Positions 50,601 to 57,168 of a stretch of 64,000 nucleotides of DNA are shown here, piece after piece; the stretch's first letter is position 1; each line of letters opens with the position of its first letter. Location of the stretch: assembly GCF_037325665.1 (NCBI RefSeq), contig NC_090246.1, positions 58,052,873 to 58,116,872 on the forward strand, given 5' to 3'. The notes beneath the pieces are model-generated. The model made no database searches. It was not told where the DNA came from and saw only the letters and a program-made list of their open reading frames with translations. Origin of the DNA: Littorina saxatilis (taxonomy: Eukaryota > Mollusca > Gastropoda > Littorinimorpha > Littorinidae). Made by a program: the position numbers and the translations under genes.

Positions 50601-53600
50601 CTTAGAAGTCACCCTGCCTGACAAGCTAGAGCCGACGACGGCATCCTCTTTTCCCATGGTAACATGTTTCGTTTCGTCTGTTCCAGCGACAAGCAATTTT
50701 GTTCTGTCACTTTCTGTAGGGACAATGACTTTTTCGATCAAAGTCTGAGAATGCTTCTTTGCATTACATGTGGTTCTTTCTGGGATTGTTTTTACAATTC
50801 CACGACTTTCAAACTTTCCATTGGCTGTGTTTTGGGCTTGATTACTGACTTGTGTATCCAACGTGCAGTTACTACTGTCCGTGTCTATTATGTCACGACT
50901 TCTAGAAATTTTTTGTACTTTTTCTGTCACATTTTCAGTCTGGTGCAAATGTGTTTGTAACTCTTCCGAAACGTATGGTTTAGTTTCTCCTTTGGTCTGT
51001 TCTTTTGGGGGAACATTTGCATCAAGAGAAGATAGCCACTTTTGCACCTGTTCATCTTTCTGTTTTAGATTCTGCTTAGTCAGAGTTTTAGGACAAATGT
51101 TGTTATTTTGAGGTGGTTGTGTTTTTGTAATTGGAATACTAAAACGTCGGCAGGAATCTATGTCTTTTGGCAATGTCTTGATAAACTTTGTTGTTAAATC
51201 ATTCAACACACCTGAAACGCTCCACAACTCTGAGCTAGCTTGATTACTTCCCTTTGAGTTCCCTGCTTCCTGTACTTCGTTTTCGGATACTGGGAGACAT
51301 GATGATTGTTCTGTGGCATCTGTTTTCTTTGATTCTTCGGATGGGTCCTGGGAATCTGCACTCTCAGTTGTGGATTCTTCACTGATGCATGTTAATGGAC
51401 GATCACTATGCTTTGTGTTGATGATTTGACTGGAGCCTGCTGTCATTTTTTCAAAAGGTTTAGTTGCTGTCACTTTCGCTCTCTCTGGTGGTAATTTTGG
51501 CAAATTAGAATCGGAGGAAGAGCCAGACGGTGTTGTTTGTGGGGTTTCATTGAAAGCGGTCCTCAACGACACTTTGCTAGAAATGCTTGATAGTGATTTG
51601 GATGCATTACTTTGGGACTGGCAGAAGTCTACATTCTTTCTGCTGCCAGCACCAAGACTATCTATGATCAAACATGAAGGGAAGGAGTCAGTGTCACAGT
51701 TTTGACTATTCCTCGTTGTATTTGCTTCTAACTCTCCAGATATTGCATTTTCCAAACGAAGACAGTCTCCATCAAAGTGAGAGAAGGTCTCTGTGTCTGA
51801 CACAGCCCTAAGAAGTGGCCGTTCTTCGTGACTTGAGTCAGTCTGTGTCGCGTGTGTGTCTGAAAAATTATGTTCCATAGAAAACTGATCAACAGAGCCA
51901 CGTTGCAAAACAACAGCAGTTTCTCCTTGACGGCCTACATCCGCAGAAAGTGTTGAATTCCTGGGCGTTTCATGCTTGACATGCTTATCTTCGTCATTTA
52001 GAAGCTTTGGAGCATCGGTTTCTGTGTGTTCCTTTCTAGTATTCTGTGTAGCGCCCTTTTCATTTACGGATTCAGGCTCTGTTAAACTGATCAATGGCAC
52101 GACTTCTTCAGTGCCTGTTTCGTCTGTCGGGAAACTGTAAATTGAGCTGACTTTAGATGCTACTGCGTCATCCAGAGAATCCGTAACTAACCCTTTGTCG
52201 TTCAAACAGACACTACCTTCCGACAGACTTTCGAACCGTTCTGTTTGCAGCCTATGACAAGGCATCGCAGTCTGTGAAAGATAGGCAGGGCGCTCCATCT
52301 CGCCACCCGGATACTCAGTCTGCTTAACAGATGTATCGTGCGATATCTCCGTAATTCCAAACGTTTTTCCAACTTCACCACTGGCTGCATTGTTTGACAC
52401 GATCACTTCTAGAGGACAGGTGGTGGAGCTGAAGCTGTCAGCAAGATGTATTGATGACATAAAAGAAAATATTTTAAAGTCCATCTTCTCACTTGGACTG
52501 TTCGAAACTGGCATCCACTCCTGGAGAAAGGGTGACTTGTGTAGAAAAGAAGCCCACGTTGGTAATGGTGGCATGAATTCAGTGGCTGATAAATCTGCAC
52601 TCAATGTTTCAATGTCAGCATCTGAACTGACGCTGAGGATATTGCTGAAATCTGAGCCAGCACTGGACGAGGAGCTGTGTAACTGCGTGGGAAGAAATCT
52701 TGCGTGCAGAGTTGTGTCTCGCAACGGTAAAGGTAAACATGTGAGTGATTCTAACGCGTCTGCAGTTGCTTCGTGTGGGAAATCCGTAACTTCTGCTGCT
52801 GCTGCTGCTGCTGCTGTGTTCAACTCTTTTCCTCTCTTGCTGGCTGCTTGTGACTCGCCACTTTCATCATCTTTTACTTCCGTGACAAAGTCATTCTTCA
52901 CGTGTACTGAATCATGTGACAATGGTTTGACATCTACCTCATGCTGTACCTGTTGAATACTCGAGGAGACTTTTTCAAATATATCTTGATTGAGTCCATT
53001 TTCATTTTCGGAAATGTCTGGTAATGGCTGGCATGAAACAGCATTTTCTAAAAATGTATCTTCCATACTCGCGTTTGATCTGAGGGTGGATTTTTTATTT
53101 TTGGAAGGTTGAGGTGATGACACATGTATTTTGGTATCATCTTTATTAGTACTCAAAATGGCAATTGATTCAATGTTAGCACTCACCTCGTTTTCTTGTT
53201 TATTCTCTTGTTGTTGAGCTTTTTCTTTAAACCGTTTATTTCCTGAAGTATGTGAGATGTTCTCAGGGGTAAGTTTTGATGTTCGTTCGGTTGTTTCGCT
53301 TTTTGAACTGTAAACCGTTTTCTGTTCAATGGATTTTGTGTTTGTTGATAGCTTATCATGGCTACGGCTAAGTCTAGTTTGAAGCTCTTCCATAAAAGGT
53401 AAATAGCCTTTCCCTCCCTCCTTTTCGTCATTTGGTCTCCTCTTGGGAGCAGTTCCTGGCAAAGTGAATATTACATCGGACGAAGACAACGAAACTCTGG
53501 GGTGAGAGACGTTCTCTGTTGTCTTTTTCAGTCTGGTATTGCCAAAAGATTTTATATCTTCAAGGAATGGCAAGATAGGTCGCTTACAGGTCTCGGCTGT

Positions 53601-55817
53601 AAGAGCAATCTTATTTGGTGTTCGCTCGTGTGAACCAGCCATCAAATCCCCGCCTGATGTACCTTGATTGCCCTGTATATTTTCCAAAAGCGTCAACGTT
53701 TCCTGTTCATTTTCAGGAGAGCCCCGTTTGGCAGTGCATTTTCTGATTTCATCAAGAAATGGTAGACGAGGCCGTGAAGTTTTGCTTGGACAGTCGCTCA
53801 CCTTGGGATCAGCAGAACCTCTATTCCCAGTTTCTGTTGTACTGTTGTCTGGTGATACCCGATACCTTCCGATTGTGCCTTTGCGGCCTTCAGAAAACGC
53901 TGAAGCTTTGAAAAGGGCATCCAATGTTTTAGTCATCTGTTTCACAAGTGTTGATGTATTTCCTTCTTGTTCCGTGCTGCATGTTACGTCTTGTTCAGTT
54001 TTAGGAAATAGCTTGAAGCTATGGCTGTTCTCTTCTCCAGGACCACATGCTCCTTTTGATTTGTCAGATTCATCATTTGTGCGTTTCTCATTGCGGTTAA
54101 CATTATTCTGCGATCTCTCTATGTTGTTTATGAGTTTCTTGATGTTTGGACTCGGTGTTTCTTTACATCGGATCGTCCGTTTCTGTTCCATGAAATCCAT
54201 TTCATTGTCCAACAATGTTTCTAGGCAACCTTGACGGCTTGTACTTTCATCTTGGCGCTTTTGTTCTCTGTGAGGTAGACAATCCTTCACCTTTGCTCCT
54301 CCAACGTGTAATTTTTCAAGCGGGGATTTTGGCTTCGGGGCGATTTTAGGTGGTATCTTACACTGTGTCACTGTGTCTGATGGGTCTGAAAGCTCTCGGT
54401 CTCGATTAAATGAATTGCAAAGAGTCCCATCATCGTCTTCAGGTGCTCGATGTGAAGATAAGTCTGATGCACAGCCTTCAGTATATGAACTGTAAATACC
54501 ATCGGCGGTTTTGTGCGTGTCATTTTCATCTGTCGTGTCCTTTCTGTGCTTCGAAGTGACTGCAATACTAGCCTTATTCGAGCTTGACTTTGTAGTGGCC
54601 GAAGCACCACAGCAGCCGACAGAATCTGTGGAACTTGTTTCTTGAATGCAGTCATTGAGCTTCGTGTTTTGATCCATAGATTTTAGTTCTGAGCCAATCA
54701 TCTTGGGTATCTTACTTTTTTTTCCAATCGTGCAGGGTTCCGGGCTAGAGGAAAGTGTTGCGGGAACGGGATCTGAAGCCACAGGTTTTTGGAAGATGTA
54801 CTCAATGCTCGATGCCATCTGAAGATGCTTGGCCACTAAATGAGTACACTCGTTTTCCGTTGGCTGATGGTCAACAAGTAGCTGTTGATGGCTCCAAACC
54901 TCCAGGGAAAACGGAACGGTAAGGTCCGGTTGACACTTAGGACTTAGGACTCTCATCGGCATTTCTTTCCTGTAAAAGGGAGCCTTTCGTGCTATTTTTC
55001 GTTTGTCTTTGATTAATTGTAATTGATTTGGTTCTCCCTTTGCGGGTGATGACAGGGACATACAGCTTGATGAAGGAAGCTTACGCGCAAGACTAGTGTA
55101 GTCGATTATGCCAAGTTCCTGAAAACTGATAAATAGCCTGTTGAACACAGTGTCATTGTCGTTTAATGTTGAAAGGTTTGGTGCGATGGGTTTCAGAATT
55201 TCTGAGCTGTCACTTGTACTTAACATTCTCTGGTCTAGCTGCTGAGAGTGAATTGTTTTTGTCCCTGAGGGACTGTCTTGACTGGGCTCGTTGACGCAAG
55301 CACTGTCTTTTGGGCTTTTTTTGTCTGTCTGCTTTTCAATCACAGCCCGAAAGTAGTCTTTTCCATGACCCTCTTCCAAACTTAGAACAGACTCTTCCGC
55401 TCTCTTTGCTGCTGTAATTCCAAGATTTTCTAAGGCAACGTTGCGGATCTGTTCGTCTCTACTCAAAATTCCGTCCAGTTTCTTCTTGTGCACATGCGAC
55501 GCTTCTTGGTCCTCTTCACGAACAGCTGTAGAAGCGAGTTTCAACGATCTGCTCATGGTGAATGAGTCTTTGAAACGTGTCGTTCGTTTGCAGCCAACAC
55601 TTTCTAATCCGAGCAACTCAGGACTTACATGAGCTGACCCAAACTGACCAAATGTTTCGTGGAGCACCTTGACCGGCTTTGATACAGTCGAATGCAAAGC
55701 CTTCTCCCCATAGCCGTGAGCAAGGAGTAGAGACAGGAGTTCCTTGTTATGTTTGGCAACCCCATCCCTGTTGTCCAAAGTGTTATTGTCAGGTACAGTC
55801 TTCTTGAATCGTGGCAT
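32685..55817 (-). CDS. Giant intronless gene for a 7,710-residue mostly disordered protein
   Basis: A single uninterrupted frame of 23,133 bases. The start codon has A at -3, and an in-frame TGA lies 24 bases upstream, so the frame does not simply extend. The protein is Ser/Thr/Lys/Asn-rich. Landmarks (approximate residues): helical N-terminus 1-160; Ala run near 1001-1012; amphipathic segments with ILKRIFRCLKKKLLK near 3000 and LMRRLLQSYKVIGTFI near 1880; eight 40-residue repeats 2509-2823; two related longer repeats 2826-2922; a 36-residue perfect tandem pair near 5267-5338; a basic helical segment near 5795-5820; a coiled-coil-like stretch 6782-6879 (KMRTRHKQLQAEMKRARVKR); and an Arg/Cys-rich tail to the end (RRRQCCEDF). 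No catalytic motif, signal peptide or membrane segment is obvious. A structural or scaffold role inside the cell is a guess. I recognise no family. Confidence 0.85.
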   Translation of the reverse strand: MPRFKKTVPDNNTLDNRDGVAKHNKELLSLLLAHGYGEKALHSTVSKPVKVLHETFGQFGSAHVSPELLGLESVGCKRTTRFKDSFTMSRSLKLASTAVREEDQEASHVHKKKLDGILSRDEQIRNVALENLGITAAKRAEESVLSLEEGHGKDYFRAVIEKQTDKKSPKDSACVNEPSQDSPSGTKTIHSQQLDQRMLSTSDSSEILKPIAPNLSTLNDNDTVFNRLFISFQELGIIDYTSLARKLPSSSCMSLSSPAKGEPNQLQLIKDKRKIARKAPFYRKEMPMRVLSPKCQPDLTVPFSLEVWSHQQLLVDHQPTENECTHLVAKHLQMASSIEYIFQKPVASDPVPATLSSSPEPCTIGKKSKIPKMIGSELKSMDQNTKLNDCIQETSSTDSVGCCGASATTKSSSNKASIAVTSKHRKDTTDENDTHKTADGIYSSYTEGCASDLSSHRAPEDDDGTLCNSFNRDRELSDPSDTVTQCKIPPKIAPKPKSPLEKLHVGGAKVKDCLPHREQKRQDESTSRQGCLETLLDNEMDFMEQKRTIRCKETPSPNIKKLINNIERSQNNVNRNEKRTNDESDKSKGACGPGEENSHSFKLFPKTEQDVTCSTEQEGNTSTLVKQMTKTLDALFKASAFSEGRKGTIGRYRVSPDNSTTETGNRGSADPKVSDCPSKTSRPRLPFLDEIRKCTAKRGSPENEQETLTLLENIQGNQGTSGGDLMAGSHERTPNKIALTAETCKRPILPFLEDIKSFGNTRLKKTTENVSHPRVSLSSSDVIFTLPGTAPKRRPNDEKEGGKGYLPFMEELQTRLSRSHDKLSTNTKSIEQKTVYSSKSETTERTSKLTPENISHTSGNKRFKEKAQQQENKQENEVSANIESIAILSTNKDDTKIHVSSPQPSKNKKSTLRSNASMEDTFLENAVSCQPLPDISENENGLNQDIFEKVSSSIQQVQHEVDVKPLSHDSVHVKNDFVTEVKDDESGESQAASKRGKELNTAAAAAAAEVTDFPHEATADALESLTCLPLPLRDTTLHARFLPTQLHSSSSSAGSDFSNILSVSSDADIETLSADLSATEFMPPLPTWASFLHKSPFLQEWMPVSNSPSEKMDFKIFSFMSSIHLADSFSSTTCPLEVIVSNNAASGEVGKTFGITEISHDTSVKQTEYPGGEMERPAYLSQTAMPCHRLQTERFESLSEGSVCLNDKGLVTDSLDDAVASKVSSIYSFPTDETGTEEVVPLISLTEPESVNEKGATQNTRKEHTETDAPKLLNDEDKHVKHETPRNSTLSADVGRQGETAVVLQRGSVDQFSMEHNFSDTHATQTDSSHEERPLLRAVSDTETFSHFDGDCLRLENAISGELEANTTRNSQNCDTDSFPSCLIIDSLGAGSRKNVDFCQSQSNASKSLSSISSKVSLRTAFNETPQTTPSGSSSDSNLPKLPPERAKVTATKPFEKMTAGSSQIINTKHSDRPLTCISEESTTESADSQDPSEESKKTDATEQSSCLPVSENEVQEAGNSKGSNQASSELWSVSGVLNDLTTKFIKTLPKDIDSCRRFSIPITKTQPPQNNNICPKTLTKQNLKQKDEQVQKWLSSLDANVPPKEQTKGETKPYVSEELQTHLHQTENVTEKVQKISRSRDIIDTDSSNCTLDTQVSNQAQNTANGKFESRGIVKTIPERTTCNAKKHSQTLIEKVIVPTESDRTKLLVAGTDETKHVTMGKEDAVVGSSLSGRVTSKDKKPNTSASNGNLHRVDDSFSQSELTSCINLSSVSSVKRGDSSTASDSFVSAISTDNPPVVDELQPVSRVLKDHHGRSFQRKVSIIKDAQGGADRQQARERALSGKTTSQGDKEPESVNNTGSVKVEPLDCPILSEDLMRRLLQSYKVIGTFISMILKHQNLKVRGQSTSPTESGASSLDSKTSEKLLGKVSQPSSPPEPTYSTAAVKQKESDRPLRTDRLPVAFHKSSKLIPAVKSITTKELPPPTYLETVSKSGVQPTLSGMSRLHRPSYNKSWSASIPRIRSKEIKLLDESSGEYPSLSISGSDTALDRLRQTGRGTEPREVVSCQEFCTPKGSFTRVSSGNVQRNVSGKPFEAYPDSNSRYHDESHISTFRPVFSLTPQDQKNSTAHLDISSDKRKASHVVSEPPSKHFGLVLSPPSIEQTLASKRRTSTRSSPSSASDAEVARIMGTRRRPQSAERQCIMLPQHYTPRLLHNGTPPRRYRPEEVQNATPSSAHRLPAHKKPSTPYPSPKRNKPVDTPLFMSERHTAETQPRNISPKIMISRPDKSHNVGEVYRGPRKYFKESETENHRQTDHVHNAGQGTLSVVSVSEKGLRTREFPLPVSPVLDLSTQFRQRMSPKNASFFQIGRKPSSTPYPNDYQDSRSESRDRSNCQSPTEDSQRSKEYQRKHSMTYREPAQQTYVSPLHEIKRTKLAGEKHDTLQMPRIFKKASSVRLNLAATEATYIKGDKASNITYLTEKKTHNIYAGKTNLSRGDHYRPGTPSLPRKYSLQEEYTARGAEQQQPPSPVRTNKSSSKAPIFKPSYVTEKQLQEGFTARGAEQQQPPSPVRTNKCSSKAPSFKPSYVIEKQLQEGYTARGAEQQQPPSPVRTNIFSSKAPSFKPSYVNEKQLQGGFTARGAGQHQPPSPVRIHRSSSKAPSFKPSYVNEKHLQKGFTARGAQRQPPSPVRTNKSSRKAPSFKPSYVNEKQLQEGFTARGAEQQQPPSPVRTNKSSSKAASFKPFDVNEKQLQKGFTARGAGQHQPRSPVRTHRSSSKAPSFKPSFVNEKQLQEEYTARGAGQHQPPSPVRTNRSSSKAPSLKPSYVNEKQLGNKRSYMEGPLNKTPLSTNVNLANHRDPQITGLYNKKPSKPSYVNEKQVGYKRSHTQGPLNATPFSTNVDLVSHRDPQTRGVYNKIPSFTQRNSSPVKPFVTNMQKADRRDELSQAKSQIKENLEHQESVAHKKVMSRPTEKSGQEEPQEQDEKDIMRITHSVKEDEVVVLVHILKRIFRCLKKKLLKSKDQDMLQYDSSSDDVPWDSFVNYSKTGTKSSYSPGVYQDVRILSPQGAEITQRSIRELIDCALHAVDKIKNHVANTPTFSLSPVSSASSIDVHALHALLSPNRYERQRQLLYSEEFEPVSISSESSNGFISVSHEHCDQKTTIKNESNNLSELTQYEESSSDRTSMNSQEDDVYGFDTHLGRTESLSTSGTTAEIYTIPPEKADVREHSGKVEMMYRFLQSYASPSESVECKEELCANFFDLPFLRTSTGSGSEFNENHTNDDCHSGIWAPSAEDNFLDTGSVVQSTSSEETKGEEITEKDPYYETLVRSYEDFAEITQLMQLFNLESPYQSSTENIPETLYSNEVSSISSSQTGESESSSKEDDKVVDLHLSYQIPSSNLQRLCETVMLNSSGYDSMADNQQTDGCTPDETLFKMQFHDSSSSYVPDAIGISSYTIMEHPVLSKIATLDDADNTRNAGDSNTLLSRAASHTSKDVLPQNNKRNSPRKTVTQSMNTTQTSRKQAQLDHSFPGVARSTERGTKAIVPRKEKVIYTVGALSTEQHRHNTTKHLTSPYKDKIVPNINSSNASPSSKRYKWNRQTSPLRRLRPLPKVNCTRPSATQKPLLKKAGERDVTANVMNAKGYAIERRGDKSVWRSPIVMQEKDLSALSIRNVLKSKGTENNKRNSLNTQVREQPKTQGNDTPRETKKTTMKTDASVDCNSEKLSKTLVGQNMNSNMKCENTQTQKRAWGTQDTLSPLDEASAVYLSMCVVSQTLDPFTGKPILKVTGTDRKSPQAIPDTDAVPVHSCSSSILSSSSLIDSRGQFSDDLLSSDSFQSLSGCSDDYGTPDASLQKKPRRNFEWRNTAVHEEAAGHLSRNQNASDPSPKSSAVDQTSLKRPLTNCVSTSSQPNVSYLRSVEVLSTGGNMQTESSSHSQETTRRTTQNQVSDSNPLPRDLAVHLCEHYESTAKATSDTHIHKSVSQHSPRNSKNRTKLDVSEFELLRPRSMSSNSPTLNQVSDSNPLPRDLAVQSTSSEQSTISVCSGREELSVSEKISYFNRKMQQSIRAKASRKSRIVEGIPVKDVCEHYESTSKATSDTHTHRSVSQHSPRNSKNRTKLDVSEFQLPRSRSMSSNSPTHLHHSLLKSATEKDIEDWLLSNGSETSLNSLSIPSHFGDTGCYPSTGSSESGIPSTTSLDDESSIHLKHENPKSDTITKPCHDSLAKRTCGERTDDDILAEVFRTNEALLRGQSERERHRCRVISKGNLPFKKYEAPNCPQRYGRSTDQTEQDSEYRSPLFTVSEDLAYISVSSMIRAVSRYSLGSIETKTKSSCIKEKDNDVKTSWADEQPCKEVWQSHGKGQYVRISQHDDETSSHCSGNKRTSAAAGSQDVFPFSVQNESCEDDSLTQISEMLSVLSESDSNVSQKTIPNSTYLTKSLKHAAEESNGVKRSVLGKVALTEAFDVQPTSSKASVNEQDNLRVCSTEALYRDMQIKKSESPSRAYPAWPVCASSSNDCGQSADMSASSQDSYATAVLGRCRNENEVGEKAEQYAQASVIRNYSRTSLGDNYDRLPKPVKALKMDKVTPIPSLRVGQKKHDVKQKSAENVNSEYLSSGYASNTPPGQAKRARATSFALNSAAHSTRSNNRAGEHADVSQASLHRPNTQNLTGSADERISHEETRKAFSPNNNSPRDTVSTSPCLHETSSVINLCGSMLGVARPPILDLPEYVGKVARLFMHSDAESAPSKCRCSIAASSVSPQRAAKKRTVVLKKESVRIQPKHAPFEKYPSPKKHPSPDKQSLPDKCSSSNKYSLQGTYSSPDKPTLGRDCRRSKEYSSRLSPNQINQKLKSLTTLKNPPKEDNKVASQEKVGICDSKNQNQTSTGRSKFSHKEKKTSRMHQSCERSLQIFSNKSNKIAAWKTEPAGTKAKLGLPNSKSYKTFCLLTSQKRHEQNSVTDVCELTSGVDAGDENKTPKPAISEKVVSRTVENMNLGDAFTIQEYSPLSPSHSERANVNKNKTDNETTTDSSKDLSSTQIANKTSTSSEEFVLARQFQSSNKTDKVLFSRLSKGRTRFSTPPDTPKPKKALNGNDNKTDTETESTNDTSTSHQTGPSSSKELATANDSAKLKLTDTKMSAPLLRKEAHRKSRGETENINENKTDEENGSSSGSTSSAKFQPDTSTGKKTETSQNEQSKKAKKSRKSSFQSSLRRTNLKDSKAELDGIHEAKEGKESYVSQVRFGFNVNDYKRALSSPFKNSDLASSKTPSKQVTKQGNDSAKKAKTATSERQNSGCQCGVKLPAPSKQVTKQGNDSAKKAKTATSERQNSGCQCGVKLPAPQTLLLTPTEEQIVVESIQDVSNYLGQKSQPQENIKPATAPLLWLLNREQSVVNDAPQLPNNQGIHGKNTDPSLSTQNRVIPTDDYASMQKDKGVDLEEPGGDINEDIFSCISCSQIGAQQSGYLSSAEDMFLNRETFVVNVSLGQTQEAPSDILREESYSPWTSSSPGSIKQSAYLSSSDDALVRHIKINMCTPDSFQTEWDVSAVLEGQVNSGGMPTTQTRETESTYITTHTEEAKTDPSHRKTKTRQRTTHIIKLETDSSENIKETSAEKENTKLAKQNCEDCKHSKHHSPVARIEILHPDTDIEYITTTVRRHSPRVYHEDCYFSTGEQNEKSESLVFHTPNRRRIMPCCPTDSNLFENILIHNQSPLQKRNVKTVKIVHQEVQSQSNNRSSHKTKIHTESCQQSKCKNMSTEAHILDPHTMPGRVCKSANCKNVESTSGDLQSGNINVELMQAKEAARDVRKAIEEAKIAAKKFRDATGAGSARRAPAVHQTIKDVSSVSRRPRDLRRKERKSIKMPTWSQESIYCMQGSYEQEPLLQGTHLIKHKSTPSRYLRNNVLWKGQEDASDSSSLYTTYGITPLLSLSNEWDSEQSVVFKSCHPKRRHHSQSPGRRYKDFRANSSTDSLVSFSVSNAFFRQKRAEKRRTKKSPGRKTRYQKHAAVSVSVQSVPSSMLAFGNGRRPVAITSTSHHPGVRRNLNTIQVLSPGYSSSECSLCQYDEKRADVQKTKHVYYGVSSRNNNQGSSHQCKHKYAKAASKGLTDFNSAHSRNNNRGGSSKQSEQRTKELEGDRVVDEESGTHKSGPSRHRQRKSVSSPDSKMYHECPEKKVASKHHGTSSRDQPKQKPNTLKVLTPINSLSPIRQKPHCSGAKKRSDVKDSKLPSQSNGRESCAKCKHQPCRCHPKSRPKAILARERENGKDKPRGTVEMTCKKTNSRAKFKSSKPRGSVESSEDTNSSGKFMSPNQPCMIIGRKKIKQSEVCDQDQNFNKESAKQKDKDKGTDKDINANKKTSKIGNEKRTTTFRILAEPSCDKNKSPSFRIEMSPPSSDSSDEPMTRLVKMEECCGTSPSSKLIMTEFRCKAENEALDHSFPTCATKMSLKKAMGCITSTRETVSVMELPCSSSSDLTLSVLEHVPNVIKRKKKIVKQSSVSTDGGVAEFKIQAKSPPKRERVSANEPRVYSIDATITNRSPVLSGSTCQAICSVDTIQSDCQLSNAIKTTSTTWCGPRSKRSRKKRCKKHEKIEVQQLQEDDFGGIVGVSSSVITTGSCGKTKKVNIRKVCPTDIAQEQRCVIHQQRDPLTGRKTCTVTKSVSKSCIPNRTASPVHCPSKRCAKASHVYMDMLDPQCSRSRQTRRIIVKEQMSSDSAMEVMSEALLNLKQKPHLMGSEKCAGRGIQNFRLAHKSSSSVVSVVSSCGASGVSSNQLRTTHSFSVKRNIRTKRLASIQEEAARRLGQARRTLRNQEMLAQLTQKTQFVLSKAIMATRREIVEEKMRTRHKQLQAEMKRARVKRLLHHSQRLASAAVATQLERLDDTLSTSTITVHEATSQIYQVQSPCNISRGVHKIYSQTHSVEETPSNTYYTPHVMQRRIVDKLCHSSVQVASARRLPTLLRHTCRRNRLPNACSSTQLYRLDCANNCSPRRCLSDCAQVATRDCPLHGRKMRQHICRKSKSDSTISYTSVTNLKAPVRRPATNSVGREALVKKDVRRISKKPWGDTTVRSSPKKCMHGKHIRRHNNDLNQSRQYSNQCQTTEVMRTHEDYFTHLQRLAKQVASDAFRKVGQHKDRRAGQRSCALKVCESRSDIQYLLTLNDVSRMVAAVTMAALDQGITRRWKGFCSVLLQPTRQVSFTEQRTSSHPSGGFHRTTRTAINRASNTRDDSQFFESRVHEYSDGCSSEISVSTVEISSSVSCETDSYDEEETVRPRRKCPSKRSEVTAFKSCCSFYSTQEPTFKHSTVLSESILNRTSGNVRFNRNSGNVSCLRPERQIFPTRTCMPYNYKPATTATLKVTHSDTAGDCQSQVRLAFSRGNPAVKNYSKKEFSMRTKNKPNIRIQEQRCRQRTDSPDGSYSMESVQCVKKKKAPKIFMSTLPEDTQKSLRHRQQRCRYRDSDINCDAQTMEYRDCQPSLFPRKNRHLSPPKYGSDKFMQDFVDRHQTTSHRNSQCKPSGRKQYCPPLFDDDADLYEQDCHTGDRPMRHACTSRTTNLYLSPPAFEWESDSSVDMYACNGVPRQHACSTRCNCSETKVIRSITKQTRRQSYSPRHLKSEVRLLVEDNMHKLVRDYPQEMRRLSYHQLLRANGDVLDCLQMTSTVDADSLNKAFREAVYQSYLCYHQPDIYFCQEDEPLVLPCSAVHRGKTRRRQCCEDF
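39805..40020 (-). repeat. 108-bp tandem duplication inside the giant gene
   Basis: Two adjacent, virtually identical 108-bp copies encode a 36-residue unit containing KQVTKQGNDSAKKAKTATSE and the cysteine motif GCQCGVKLPA. The near identity points to a very recent duplication or strong homogenisation. The frame is kept. Confidence 0.9.
43401..43990 (-). repeat. Dispersed duplicate segments within the giant gene
   Basis: A segment of about 160 bp at 43401-43560 recurs at 43773-43932, 372 bp apart. It encodes SVSQHSPRNSKNRTKLDVSE and RSMSSNSPT. A second short block encoding NQVSDSNPLPRDLAV occurs twice, at about 43725-43770 and 43940-43985. Together they indicate a larger duplication with later divergence. 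Confidence 0.85.
47331..48285 (-). repeat. Eight-copy 120-bp coding repeat in the giant gene
   Basis: Eight tandem units, 120 bp each except one of 117 bp. The consensus protein unit contains TARGAEQQQPPSPVRTN followed by SSSKAPSFKPSYVNEKQLQ. The PPSPVRT core is a possible proline-directed phosphorylation site. Units at the distal end merge into two longer repeats with KPSYVNEKQ followed by RDPQ at about 47050-47330. Confidence 0.95.
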
Positions 55818-57125
55818 GATGCAGTCACCAGTCCGACTTCAGACCTGGTCGCAAAACGTTCGTGTCAAGTAACCAAGACGTGTTAGTGGTCAAATAGCAC
55901 TTATATTGTAGGTATGCAAAACAGCAGGGATCGGAGCGGTCTGGAAGTGTGAGGGACACTCACAGTGTCCGCGAATACACGTTGACCAGCGGTAAGCTCA
56001 AGTCTAGTAGTCACAATAGCTTTGGTCTGGGACACAAAATTTGAAGTCCGTAGACTCACAAAAGTAGTGTCTTAAGCTCGTCGGGAAAATGTAGCGTCGA
56101 ACCTCTCAAGTTCCGCGAACAAATGCAGTGGCCAAGCTCTCAAGCTTCGCAAGCAGCTCTCAACCTCAACAGTGGACTCCCGTAGACCGTCAGTACAGCA
56201 GTTGAGTCGGGAAGCAGCAAGGAGGATGTGGGAATATCCGCCGAAAGCCTGTCGACTCCTGGCCCACTACGACGGCAGACGATCACAGGACACAGCCAGC
56301 CATCTCCCAACTTCAACGTCGATCTGCAAAACGTTGAGTGTGCAAGGTTATTTGCATCAAAACACAGTTTCTGCCACAAGGTAACCAGAGGCACAAACTG
56401 ACAAAGCAAGTTATTTTGTTTTATGATAATGCAGTAATACGAACCCAAATGTGTACATTTTGCTCATACGTGTACTTATCGTCTAATTGTTGTTCTGTTG
56501 AAGGCCTGTATCGTGTCAAAGAAGAGAACATAGTCTTCCACAGAGAACGGCTGCGTATTCTTGTTATCTTTGTGGAGGACTAAAGATATGGACATTCTAT
56601 CGGATTAACTGTTGATTCCATTCCCAGGGGCATATTAATCCACCCATGTGATCGAAGGAATGCTTCTTTGTAAACCACTAAACGTCATGTAAATATAGAC
56701 AACGTGAACGGTGAAGTACAAACTAACAAACTTTGTTACAAAGGTCGAGAAGTACTGACGAGAAACGCCACATGCAAGACGGCTCGTAAAACACTTGAAC
56801 ACTGAACTAAGCGTGTTTCAACAAACCAAAAGCGTGTACCCAAATTCTTCTTTTGCCAGTAAAAAAAGTACTGAAAGAAAATTGCCTTACCGTCGTAGTC
56901 GGGAGGCTGTCTGGAGCATCGATAGTCCGTCTTGAAGTGTGACGTAAGAATTGGATGTCATTCGTTCCCGTGACGCACATGGTCTGGGTTACGTCATTTT
57001 GCATCAGTTCCACAGAAGATGCTAGGCCCCCCAGACCTACTCAATCAATCTAGGTTTGCCAAAACTATTTTTTTCATGAGTCGATTGTTGGCTCACGTAA
57101 GTGCAAACTTTGTCTGTCTGTGCGT

Positions 57126-57168
<43 letters not shown>

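Noticed and set aside
32685-55817. Many + strand frames of 60-190 codons inside the giant gene
   Set aside because: They lie opposite a 7,710-codon frame with coherent internal repeats. The + strand frames have no family resemblance and no splice logic.
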